A DNA stretch of 64,000 bases from CAIVVT01 sp052145115 (GTDB lineage Bacteria > Acidobacteriota > Terriglobia > Bryobacterales > Bryobacteraceae): positions 51,120 through 115,119 of the forward strand of contig JBKQPG010000043.1 of the NCBI GenBank assembly GCA_052145115.1. Direction: 5' to 3'. Made by a program: the position numbers and the translations under genes. The notes under the pieces are model-generated. The model worked only from the letters and a program-made list of their open reading frames with translations, was not told where the DNA came from and did not search any database. Below are positions 53,011 through 61,682 of the stretch, piece by piece (within the stretch, counting starts at the first letter, position 1; each line of letters begins with the position of its first letter).

Positions 53011-56000
53011 TCAGAAGGTCAGGCGCAAGGCCACTTGCATCTCTCGCGGGCCCTGCTGGACATCGATGACCTGGCCGAACTGCGGGTCCCCGACCGTGGT
53101 GTCCGGATCGGCAAGCCCGGTCCGGTTAAAGGCGTTGAAAGCGTCGCCACGGACCTCGAGAAATCTACTCTCGCCAAAGTGGAAACGCTTGAATATGCCA
53201 AAGTTCTCCGATGGCTGGAAGGGGCCTCTGAGGTTGCCGAAGTAGCGCGGAGAGTTGCCCAGGCTCAAGATCACGCCATTGGGTGACTGCGGGGGCGCCG
53301 CGAAGGCGTTGGGATTGAGGTACTGTATGCCGACCCCGCCGGCGACATCAAGATGCCCGGACAGGGGGACCGTCAGCGGCTGGCCGGATACTACATTGGC
53401 GCGAACGTTGCCATCGAAGAGATACGAGCTGGCACTGACACCCGCGCTGATCGAAAGCGGATCGCCGGACTGGTACTGCTGATTGCCCGTAATGGTCCAG
53501 CCGCCGAGAACCTGGTTTACGAGGCCGCCCTTGTTGAGGAAGGGATGGCCTTTGCCGAAGGGCAACTCGTAGATCCAGGTCAATTTCAAATTCTGGGGGT
53601 GGTCGAAGGCAGCCACCGATTTCTCCAACCCCCGGTTATAGACGTCCTGTGCGTATCCGCTGGCGCCGGTATAGACGCTGGCGCTATCGGTGTTGGTGAG
53701 GGTCTTCTGGAACGAATAGCTGATCAGGAACGCGAGCCCCTTGGAGAGGCGGCGCGTGGCCACCACTTGCAGCGCGTTGTAATTCGAGTGCCCGAAGTAG
53801 GGGAAGTGGTAAAACACACCGGAGCCCGTCGGGATACCCGGGGAACCGCCGCCGGCGAACTGCGGATAGGGCAGCAGGGCCTGTGCGACTATCGGGTTCG
53901 GGTTGGTGGCGGAGAAGCCGGCGTAGGGCAGAGGGACGCCTGGGACGCAGGTGGTTGATGATGTCGTCGAGCAGCTTTGCAGCAGCGTGTCGCCCAGGGA
54001 CAAATACTTGGTATTGAGCTGGTTCATGTTCGCGAAATTACCCGCGTTCAATCGGGAACCGATGTCGCCGACGTAGCTGGCCTGGATGATCGTCTTCTCC
54101 CCGAGCAGGTACTGCAAACTGAGGGTGTAGTTCTGGGCGTAGGGTTGGCGGGCCGAGTTCGGCGTGGTGTAGGAGATGGTATTCCCGTTGTCCTGCGACG
54201 GGTCTCTGTTCGGCAGCGGAAAAGGATAGGCCGGATAGCCGTTATCCCAGTTGAATACTGGATTGAAGGTTGTAGGAGCGAAGTTGTTTTGGCCGACGAA
54301 ACCGTCGACTGTAGCCTCTCCAAAGGCATTGCCGATCGGCGGGGTGTACATCAGACCGTAGCCGCCGCGCAATACCAGACGCTTGTTGATCTGGTAGGCG
54401 AAGCCTAGGCGCGGGCCGACCTCGCCGTAGTACCAATTCTGGAAGGAACTGCGACCCGCGCTCAGGAAAGTCAACGCTCCCGGGTAGCCCCCTGCGCCGG
54501 GGTTGGGCGCGCTGGGGCTTAGGGTTGAGGAGACGCCCTTTTGTTCGGTTTCCGCCCCTGCGATCTCCCAGCGCAAGCCGAAGTTGATCGTAAGACGGCG
54601 GTTCACTTTCCAGTCGTCGGTCACGTAGAAAGCCGGGTTCCAGGTGTCGGTGGTCGTGACGTCGACGTATTCCACGGGCAAATTGGAACTGGTTACGGCG
54701 CCCAACAGGAAACTGGCATAGGAGTAGCCGGTGGTTCCCAAATTGTTCGGGTCGGCGGTCGTGTTGGGACCGAAGTAAAACTGGCCCGAAGAGCCCCAAT
54801 TCTGGGGCTCGACGTAGTAATACTTGCGGACTTCGGCGCCCCACTTTACGGCGTGGCGGCCGTGGATCCAGGTGGTCTCGTCGCTGAAGATGTAACTGCC
54901 GTTGGGCGAGTCGCCGGTAGAGTTGTTCCCGAGTGGGGTCATGGATCCGCCTTGAGAGGACGGGATATTACCGTTCGGATTAAAGTTGATCCCTGGGAAC
55001 GTGTCTTGTTCGACGCCGGTCAGACCGAGCTTGCTGGGCCAGTTCTGCCCCGTTGAGAGAGAGAAGTGGTCGTTGTCGAAGTTGTTGTAGCCGGCGGCGA
55101 AGTGGTTGAGGATATTCGGAGTGATGGTCCAGTCGTAGCCCAGACGGATCATAGTGCCGTAGACGCTCTGCAGGTTGTAAGTCGAGCTGGCGTTTCCAGG
55201 CACTGGCAGGTATCCTCCACCGCTGCCGTTGTAACGCACGCGGTTGTTGTCACTCCAGTAGAACGACAGCTTCTGCTTGTCGGTGATTGTCTGGTCGAAT
55301 TTACCGGTGTAGCTATCCAGATTGAATATCGGCGAGCCAGGGAGACTGGGGATGTTCCGTCTAACGCCCGGCAGGGTCGGATCGGGTGTCGGCGCCTGCT
55401 GCAGAATATTGGCCGAGACCTTGCTGAAGTCCGCCGTAGGAATGATGTTGTTGGGGAAAGCACTGCGGGTATAGGTGCCATCCGGCTGCTCGGCGGTGCT
55501 GGCGGGATCGAAGATCGGCTCCACCGCGGAGAAATCGCCCTTCTTGAACGCCGGGGTAGCCACGGTCCGGCAACAGGCTAGGGAGCCTGTGCGTTTCCGG
55601 TCGCCTTCGTAGCTGAAAAACCAGAAGCTCTTGTTCTTGCCGTTATACACCTTCGGCAGCAGGATCGGGCCGCCAACGGCGGTGCCGAAGCTGTTTTGCT
55701 TGTAAGGCGCCTTCGGATTGCCGTACGCGTTGTTGTCGTAGCCGTTGGCATTGAGAACGTTGTTTATCACGTAATCGTAAGCGGTGCCGTGCAGTTGATT
55801 GGTGCCGGACTTGACGTTGAAGTTCGCAACCGCGGTCAAGCCGCCGCCGTAGGCCGCGTTCAGGCCGCCGGTCTGAAGGCGGAATTCGCTGATTGCGTCC
55901 ACGCTGGGCTGGAACTCACTGGTGGCGCCGGAGACGTCGGCGCGCCCGATCGAGATGCCTTCGATGTACACCTCGTGCGAGCCGGTTGGCGACCCGTTGA

Positions 56001-56544
56001 TGCTGCCATAACCTCCACCAGCATTTGATTCGTCGGTCCCGGGCAGGGAATTGAAGATAAAGCTATTGATCTGGCGTTGGCCGTCATTGTCGCTATTGAT
56101 TGGCCAGTCGTGGTAATCCTCGGCCGAAACGTTGTAGCCGAGTTCCGAGCTGGATGATTCCAATTGGGTCGCATTGGCGCTCACGGTGACGCTCTCGGTG
56201 GTGGCGCCCAATTCCAATTTCAAATCCGCCGTCACCACGGTCGCCACCGCGACCACCACCGGTTCCACCACCGCGGTCTTGAATCCCTTCACCACGGCCG
56301 AAACCCTGTAGTCGCCGGCCGGCAGGTACGGAATGCGGTACACGCCCACCGAGGTAGTGACCGCCTTGAAGACAGTGTGGGTCGCTAGCTGCGTGGCTGC
56401 CACTTGCACATTGGGGACCACAGCGCCGCTGGCGTCTGTGATCACGCCCGTGATCGCTCCGCGATCGCCTTGCGCGAAAGCCGGCGCAACCAGGCACATG
56501 AGCATGATCGAAAGTACTGAAAGCGAGAAGAGTCGAGTCTTCAT
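53011..56544 (-). CDS. Oar-like TonB-dependent receptor with carboxypeptidase-regulatory domain
   Basis: A 1177-residue outer-membrane protein. Signal peptide to about residue 25 (VAPAFAQ). Residues 26-110 form a carboxypeptidase regulatory-like beta-sandwich (GAITGVITDASGAVVPNVQV, GVYRIPYLPAGDYRV). A plug domain follows (about 130-240) and then a large beta-barrel (about 330-1177) rich in Gly, Asn and aromatic residues, ending in an aromatic-terminated strand (QVALRLTF). This is the form abundant in Acidobacteria, thought to import sugars or peptides. GGGGGG precedes ATG 56544. It is divergent from the IclR gene, with a symmetrical operator candidate between them, and lies in the candidate island. 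Confidence 0.93.
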   Translation of the reverse strand: MKTRLFSLSVLSIMLMCLVAPAFAQGDRGAITGVITDASGAVVPNVQVAATQLATHTVFKAVTTSVGVYRIPYLPAGDYRVSAVVKGFKTAVVEPVVVAVATVVTADLKLELGATTESVTVSANATQLESSSSELGYNVSAEDYHDWPINSDNDGQRQINSFIFNSLPGTDESNAGGGYGSINGSPTGSHEVYIEGISIGRADVSGATSEFQPSVDAISEFRLQTGGLNAAYGGGLTAVANFNVKSGTNQLHGTAYDYVINNVLNANGYDNNAYGNPKAPYKQNSFGTAVGGPILLPKVYNGKNKSFWFFSYEGDRKRTGSLACCRTVATPAFKKGDFSAVEPIFDPASTAEQPDGTYTRSAFPNNIIPTADFSKVSANILQQAPTPDPTLPGVRRNIPSLPGSPIFNLDSYTGKFDQTITDKQKLSFYWSDNNRVRYNGSGGGYLPVPGNASSTYNLQSVYGTMIRLGYDWTITPNILNHFAAGYNNFDNDHFSLSTGQNWPSKLGLTGVEQDTFPGINFNPNGNIPSSQGGSMTPLGNNSTGDSPNGSYIFSDETTWIHGRHAVKWGAEVRKYYYVEPQNWGSSGQFYFGPNTTADPNNLGTTGYSYASFLLGAVTSSNLPVEYVDVTTTDTWNPAFYVTDDWKVNRRLTINFGLRWEIAGAETEQKGVSSTLSPSAPNPGAGGYPGALTFLSAGRSSFQNWYYGEVGPRLGFAYQINKRLVLRGGYGLMYTPPIGNAFGEATVDGFVGQNNFAPTTFNPVFNWDNGYPAYPFPLPNRDPSQDNGNTISYTTPNSARQPYAQNYTLSLQYLLGEKTIIQASYVGDIGSRLNAGNFANMNQLNTKYLSLGDTLLQSCSTTSSTTCVPGVPLPYAGFSATNPNPIVAQALLPYPQFAGGGSPGIPTGSGVFYHFPYFGHSNYNALQVVATRRLSKGLAFLISYSFQKTLTNTDSASVYTGASGYAQDVYNRGLEKSVAAFDHPQNLKLTWIYELPFGKGHPFLNKGGLVNQVLGGWTITGNQQYQSGDPLSISAGVSASSYLFDGNVRANVVSGQPLTVPLSGHLDVAGGVGIQYLNPNAFAAPPQSPNGVILSLGNSPRYFGNLRGPFQPSENFGIFKRFHFGESRFLEVRGDAFNAFNRTGLADPDTTVGDPQFGQVIDVQQGPREMQVALRLTF

Positions 56545-56678
56545 AATCCCCCCTTGACTGAGCTACGATGGATCCGGCCTGCCGTCCGAGGTGAAGATGG
56601 GCCACAACTTGGACTCTTCTCCTGGTTCAGCCCACCGACAGCGGCGCCAGGCACAACTGCGCCCCTCGATTCCAGGAT

Positions 56679-56703
56679 TGTGTCCCTGAACGTTCTGGAC
56701 ACA
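56679..56703. promoter_or_regulatory. Inverted repeat upstream of the TonB-dependent receptor
   Basis: TGTGTCC (56679-56685) / GGACACA (56697-56703), a 7-bp perfect inverted repeat with an 11-base spacer, 135 bp upstream of the receptor start. Candidate operator. Confidence 0.4.
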
Positions 56704-56784
56704 CCCTCTCCCCATAGGCTAAGCAAAGACTATTCCCGTTGCACTTGCGTGTCAAGCGGTCTTTATCCTTGCGTTCTTTTGTAT

Positions 56785-56798
56785 AGAATGTTAATTCT
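56785..56798. promoter_or_regulatory. Inverted repeat before the IclR gene
   Basis: AGAAT-GTTA-ATTCT, a 5-bp inverted repeat with a 4-base spacer, 18 bp before the IclR ATG. An overlapping TTCT-N7-AGAA follows (56795-56809). IclR regulators commonly bind such short palindromes at their own divergent promoter, so this may be the autoregulatory operator. Confidence 0.45.
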
Positions 56799-56816
56799 AG
56801 TGTGCAGAATTGAAGA

Positions 56817-57641
56817 ATGGCTGCAAGAAATTACATCGAGCTTGTCGAAAAGACGCTGCGCGTGCTCGAGAGCCTGGGCGATAGCACGGCCGGTTTCAAG
56901 CTGGGCGAGCTTGCCGGACGCGTCGGTCTGGTGAAGAGCTCCGTATTTCGCATTCTTTTCACGCTAAATAAGCTCGGCTACGTGGAGAAAGTGGGCCCGG
57001 AGGGCGTTTACGCGCCGACGCGTCGCCTGTTGGCGCTGGGGCGCAGAACGGTCCGCCGCCCGGACCTCATCAGCATCGCGCGCCCCCGGCTGCAGGAGAC
57101 GTGCGCCAAGCTGCGCGAATCGGCGTGGCTGGCCGAGTGGCGTAACGGCACGGTGATTCTGATCGACGGCGCCGAGTCGGCTTCGCATGCGCTGCTCCTG
57201 GCGTTCAAAATCGGCGACCACTGCCCGCTGCACGCCTCCGCGCTCGGTAAGGTGATCGCCGCATATTTATCGCGTGCGGAACTCGGCATCGCACTTGGCA
57301 AACACCGTCTCGCTCGCTACACCGAGCGCAGCATCTCCAACCGTAAGGCGCTCATGGCGCAACTGGCCTCGATTCGTCGCGATGGCTACGGCATCAACAA
57401 CGAGGAAACGATACGGGGCGCTTTAGCCATCGGCGCCCCGGTGTTCGATTCCACAAGCCGCGCCTTCGCCGCCGTGAGCGTTACGGCGGCAACGGCGCGC
57501 TGCGTTCGGGCAAAGAAACGGGAGATGATTGCCGAGACGATCCGCCTTGCATCCATCATCTCCGAGGACCTGGCGCACGCTGAATTTGTCGCTGATTTTC
57601 GGGTGACCGGCACGGGAACGGAGCAGACTTATGGCAGTTGA
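56817..57641 (+). CDS. IclR family transcriptional regulator
   Basis: A 274-residue regulator. An N-terminal winged helix-turn-helix (about residues 8-70, with FKLGELAGRVGLVKSSVFRILFTLNKLGYVEKV in two pieces of motif) is followed by the IclR effector-binding domain (about 85-250), with 'CPLHASALGKVIAAYL' and the conserved 'RDGYGINNEETIRGALAIGAPVFD'. Members of the family respond to small carbon compounds such as sugar acids or aromatic acids. It is divergent from the TonB-dependent receptor and very likely controls that gene. Confidence 0.92.
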   Translation: MAARNYIELVEKTLRVLESLGDSTAGFKLGELAGRVGLVKSSVFRILFTLNKLGYVEKVGPEGVYAPTRRLLALGRRTVRRPDLISIARPRLQETCAKLRESAWLAEWRNGTVILIDGAESASHALLLAFKIGDHCPLHASALGKVIAAYLSRAELGIALGKHRLARYTERSISNRKALMAQLASIRRDGYGINNEETIRGALAIGAPVFDSTSRAFAAVSVTAATARCVRAKKREMIAETIRLASIISEDLAHAEFVADFRVTGTGTEQTYGS

Positions 57642-57829
57642 ATGGGAGCGCTTCGCGTTCGCCGCAGCCGTTGCCCTTCTGCTCGCGAAACTCGCGCTGG
57701 ACCAGACGATGTGTTACGGCGCGTAGACCCGAATGCAAGTTCTCACAACCCAGCACCGCAACTGAGGCGCGGTGCGGCGGATGCGGGCCGGACGCGCCAT
57801 CCCGCTTCCTCCACTTGCTGGGCCGGCCC
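57642..57829. other. Short region with no recognised gene
   Basis: Frames here are extensions of the IclR gene's neighbourhood without family features. It separates the IclR gene from the convergent secreted-protein gene. Confidence 0.35.
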
Positions 57830-58876
57830 TCACTGTTTGATTGGTCCCGCCAGCTTGCCCGAGTGGGCGCCCGTCGCGACCACTTCGAAGTCGGAGCCCT
57901 TCACCCGCTCCAGGGTTTCCAGCCCCTTTAGGCGCGCATCGGGCGAAATCGACATCAGCCAGTCCTGGCCATTGTCGGCGACAAACATGCCATATTTCTT
58001 CAACCCCTCGAGGATCGCGCGCGCATGGGGCGGAAATCGCGAAGTATCGAAGTCGCGCCGCAGACGCAGCCGTTCGCCCATGCGGGGCAGATTGGCGTCC
58101 GAGAATCGGCTGGCGAAGTGGGTGGCGGGAAGGACGTAGGCGCGCTGGCTACGGCGGACAGTGAAGCGCATGGCGTGCTCCACCAGGCCGCGCTCGCACT
58201 CGTCGAAGCGGACGGAGGCGGGGAAAATCGGGAGGCCTGCGGCGTCGGCGGAGGTCCAACCTTCGGGTCGCAACGCTCCCGTCCGCAGATCGAAGGTAGC
58301 TGCATTCGCCGCTTCCCAGCCGGCATCCGTTCTCCGCGCCTGCCAGAATTCGTGGAGCTTTCCGTTGACCGGGTCGACGATCAGGAGATGGCGGTCGCCG
58401 CGGCCGTGGCGCTGGAGATCATCCAGGGTCTGGCCGGGACGCGGGAGAGCCTGCACATCCTCATTTCGGGCGAGGGGCCAGTTTTCGATGGGGGCGTTGT
58501 CGGGAACGGGGAAAGGCCCGGGATCGGAGTCGGCGGGGTATTGCAGGATCTTGACCGGAATCCGCGTCTGGTCCGGAGGCACAATGACGAAGTTCATGTC
58601 CAGGTTGTAGCCGAGGTTCTTGTTGGCGCCAATCGAGGCGATGATGCGCGTCGAATTGGCATGCACCGGCATGGCGGAGATGTCCTGGTTCCAGGGATTG
58701 TCCGGGGGAAACACCTGGAGGGCCGAGAGGATGCGATCGGCTTCCGGAGTCCCGAAAAGCACGGGGTGGGTGATCTTCGGCATGGCTGGCCGATGGCGTT
58801 CGGCTCTGACTCCACCGACTACGGCCACGCATGCCACGACGATTCCAATAAAGTTCAAGCCGGCACGATGAGTCAT
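57830..58876 (-). CDS. Conserved secreted protein of unknown function
   Basis: A 348-residue protein from ATG 58876 (GGGAGC upstream; frame open to 59041). A signal peptide covers about residues 1-26 (GIVVACVAVVGGVRAE). Conserved-looking segments: FPPDNPWNQDISAMPVHANS, 'DSDPGPFPVPDNAPIENWP', 'DRHLLIVDPVNGKLHEFWQA', 'LRPEGWTSADAAGLPIFPASVRFDE' and 'GLKKYGMFVADNGQDWLMS'. Similar proteins exist widely in actinobacteria and other soil bacteria without an assigned activity; this recollection is general, not from a search. It lies in the candidate island beside a glycosidase-like gene. Confidence 0.78.
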   Translation of the reverse strand: MTHRAGLNFIGIVVACVAVVGGVRAERHRPAMPKITHPVLFGTPEADRILSALQVFPPDNPWNQDISAMPVHANSTRIIASIGANKNLGYNLDMNFVIVPPDQTRIPVKILQYPADSDPGPFPVPDNAPIENWPLARNEDVQALPRPGQTLDDLQRHGRGDRHLLIVDPVNGKLHEFWQARRTDAGWEAANAATFDLRTGALRPEGWTSADAAGLPIFPASVRFDECERGLVEHAMRFTVRRSQRAYVLPATHFASRFSDANLPRMGERLRLRRDFDTSRFPPHARAILEGLKKYGMFVADNGQDWLMSISPDARLKGLETLERVKGSDFEVVATGAHSGKLAGPIKQ

Positions 58877-59072
58877 AGATATAAGATGCTCCCTTCGAGG
58901 TTTGGGCGGGGAGTGCTCCAAAGGGGCCCACTGCTGCCCGCAAACGGAGGCGCCCAGTTGCCCTCCATTGCATGCCGACTCGTAAACGCACGATGCTCCC
59001 GCCGGAGGGTCCGGAGCCCGAAAGGGGGTGCGGTGAGCCACATCGCCAACGGTGCAATCGGAATCACCGTAT

Positions 59073-61115
59073 TCACCACTGAACCACGGCCAGCGTGTAT
59101 GTCTTCACGGGGACGGCAAAGCTCACTTGCGAGGCGCCACTCTTCATCTCGATCGTTCGCGGCGCTTCCTGATCGGGTGAGTAGATCCGGACTTCTTTGG
59201 CGGTTTGGCCGCGAGGCAAGCGGCAGACCACTTCGGCCCGCTCGAGCGACGCCCTCCACTTCGCGTTGTAGTTCACCAGGTGCAGCATCATGCGCCGCTT
59301 CTCTGGCTGCTCGACGAGATTTGACGCGAGATAAGCTGGCCCACTGACCTGCACCGGAACGTCGTCCCGGGCGGCCCAGCGCAAGCCATCCGTGATCTCC
59401 TGCGCGTTCTTCGGCAGCTTCCAGAAGCGACCGTCGACACGGAAGAAATTGCCGAATTCGGGGAGCCGCCCATCAAACTTCACTCCGGGGATGTAGACAA
59501 CCCGCCCCTTTTCGTACTCCTTGCGCACGGGCGCTCCCGTGACAGCGACCGGCGCGACCTCTTCCTCGTAATCGCGCACTTGCGGTTGGGAATCGATCAG
59601 GCCTTTGAGGCCGGGCGCAACGCGCAGCCTGCGCCACTGGTCGTAGAGACCTGCCTGCCCCGTCGCCACCAGTCCGCCGCCGGCCGCCACGAACTTACGG
59701 ATCGCCTCGAGCTGTGCGTCGCTCAAGCATTCCGATTCGGGCAGCACCAGCACCTTGTACTTCTCGAGGTCCCCCAGTTGCTCGTCGAACACCAGGTTGA
59801 ACGGAATCCTAGCCTGGATGAGAGCCTGCTCGACCAGAATCGTGGAGAGCTGCACGTGCGCCTGATCGTAAGTGATGGAGGGATACGAGCGCAAAACCGC
59901 TACCGTCGCCACATCCTTAGAACCAGTGTAAAGCTCCCGGTTTTTTCGGTAGAACGCGATGTAGCGCAACATGTCGGGCGTCAGGCGATCGCTGCCGGCA
60001 AAGCCGATGGTCTGATTGAACGCCAGACTTTCGGCCATCGCCACCGGATCGTCTGAGATATAGGTCATCAGGATGTTCCTATAGGCCCTGGCCAGCTTAT
60101 AACTCCTGATCCGCGACAGCAGCCGACCGTCGACGGTGTAACCGGGTTCGGGGTCCTCCTCGGTCCAGAACGCTTCGGTCCATTTGAGAATGCGCGAATG
60201 GTCGATCGCGGCCTCCCATGCCCGGTTACCGCCGGTAATGCCGTGGGGATTTACTTCGATCGCAACTTCCGGGTTTAGCGACTTGGCGTACAGCGCCATT
60301 TGCCGCAGAGCGTCCGCCATCACCTGACAACGGTAGTCGATCCACTCCTGGATCATGGGATCGAAAATGATGCGCATGCGCGAGGGTGGGTTGGGCGCAT
60401 TCCACTGCGGCGGATTCACGAAACTGACGTCCTCAAAGCCGAATCGTTCGCGCCGCTGCTCCGGAGAATACTTCTGGTTCAGATATCTGCGGAACCCAAG
60501 TTTGCACGCCGTGTCGTGACACGAATCAGGCTCGGGGTTCAGATCGAAGTTGTCGAAGTGAATGAAATCTGTTTTCACTTCTTCGACCGCATAGCGCACA
60601 ATCTTCTTGAGGTAATCCAGGTATTCCTGGTTGGAGAAGCAGGGCCGGTACCGGTACGACTGCTGGTAGCCATAGGTGAGCAGGATCGGCAGGCCGCCGG
60701 CGTCCCGCTGGATCCAGTCTTGCGCGCGCGGCTCCTCGGCAAAGAACGTCTCATACATCATGGTGTTCCACTGGATGTAGGCGTCCACCTTGAGGCCCAG
60801 GCTGTGCGCGATCGCGGCAACCCGCCTGGTCTGCTCCATCTCGGGCATCTCCGCGGCCATGCCGAACCCTTTATACAGGTGCGTGTGGAACACCTCGACC
60901 CCTTGGGATTTCAACCTGCGGAGGACCTCTTCGCTCTGCGCTGCCTCGATTTGCTGCCGCGAATCCAGGCGCTGGCCGCCGCGCCGAACCACGAAGATGT
61001 TGGGCTCGTGGTTGCCGCCCGCGTCAATGAGTCCGTTCTGGATCCAACTCGCGCGCGGCATCTCTTGGGCAGCCGCCACGGCGGCCATCGCGAAAAACAG
61101 GTAGGCCAGACGCAT
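59073..61115 (-). CDS. Exported glycosidase-like TIM-barrel protein with GATase-like domain
   Basis: A 680-residue protein from ATG 61115 (signal peptide MRLAYLFFAMAAVAAAQ). The N-terminal part (about 25-370) looks like a beta/alpha barrel, with FHTHLYKGFG, VDAYIQWNTMMYETFF, 'FIHFDNFDLNPEPDSC' and 'VAIEVNPHG'; Asp/Glu residues at strand ends would suit a hydrolase. The middle (about 395-540) matches the GATase-like trimerisation domain of GH42 enzymes (ILVEQALIQARIPFNLVFDE, 'VLVLPESECLSDAQLEAIRKFVAAGGGLVATG'). A C-terminal beta-domain follows. It is related to, but not clearly within, GH42 or the GHL families; substrate unknown. Confidence 0.75.
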   Translation of the reverse strand: MRLAYLFFAMAAVAAAQEMPRASWIQNGLIDAGGNHEPNIFVVRRGGQRLDSRQQIEAAQSEEVLRRLKSQGVEVFHTHLYKGFGMAAEMPEMEQTRRVAAIAHSLGLKVDAYIQWNTMMYETFFAEEPRAQDWIQRDAGGLPILLTYGYQQSYRYRPCFSNQEYLDYLKKIVRYAVEEVKTDFIHFDNFDLNPEPDSCHDTACKLGFRRYLNQKYSPEQRRERFGFEDVSFVNPPQWNAPNPPSRMRIIFDPMIQEWIDYRCQVMADALRQMALYAKSLNPEVAIEVNPHGITGGNRAWEAAIDHSRILKWTEAFWTEEDPEPGYTVDGRLLSRIRSYKLARAYRNILMTYISDDPVAMAESLAFNQTIGFAGSDRLTPDMLRYIAFYRKNRELYTGSKDVATVAVLRSYPSITYDQAHVQLSTILVEQALIQARIPFNLVFDEQLGDLEKYKVLVLPESECLSDAQLEAIRKFVAAGGGLVATGQAGLYDQWRRLRVAPGLKGLIDSQPQVRDYEEEVAPVAVTGAPVRKEYEKGRVVYIPGVKFDGRLPEFGNFFRVDGRFWKLPKNAQEITDGLRWAARDDVPVQVSGPAYLASNLVEQPEKRRMMLHLVNYNAKWRASLERAEVVCRLPRGQTAKEVRIYSPDQEAPRTIEMKSGASQVSFAVPVKTYTLAVVQW

Positions 61116-61520
61116 GAGTAGAATCTCGAACGACGATTCTCTCTCACTTGCGTGTGCGGCTGTCAAGGACGGAGCAAGAGAGGACCGCCTGGGCGGGGCA
61201 AGGGGGGACCACTTTCGGCGGTCGATGGCCGAAGGCGAATGGTGTCTTGGGACACGCTACAGCGGAGCCCTGCGAGACCATAGGCCAAACTGAGTTTGCG
61301 CGTCATCCTGCAATTCGATACGAACTCGTCCCAGCGCTCTTCCTCTCCGCCACGACTGTCAGCTCCGATCTGCAGAAGAAGAAATGAGCGCTGCAGAAAC
61401 TCGAAGCCGCGGTGCTTCGAAAACCGGAAACCTAGCAGCAGTCAGCCTGAGCAGTCCTGGCTTAATGGAGTAAACGGAGTAACGAGGGATTTGTGAGGAT
61501 CGTGTGAGTGTTTGAAAAGT
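61116..61520. other. Non-coding region between the glycosidase-like gene and tRNA-Gly
   Basis: About 400 bp with no supportable gene. It is the edge of the candidate island next to the intact tRNA. Frames here have no family features; no integrase or direct-repeat structure was found beyond the tRNA copy. Confidence 0.45.
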
Positions 61521-61595
<75 letters not shown>

Positions 61596-61682
61596 TCGTC
61601 GAGAGGCTACAAGCCGATTCTAACAGATCGATGCAAGAGCCAATCCCGTGCGATGCGGGACCTCTGATCAGGCCGGCGCAGT

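Noticed and set aside
61190..61260. Possible IS21-type remnant (sequence near GGGGGACCACTTTCGG)
   Set aside because: Only a vague resemblance to sequence often found beside IS elements; no transposase frame or inverted repeats were found.
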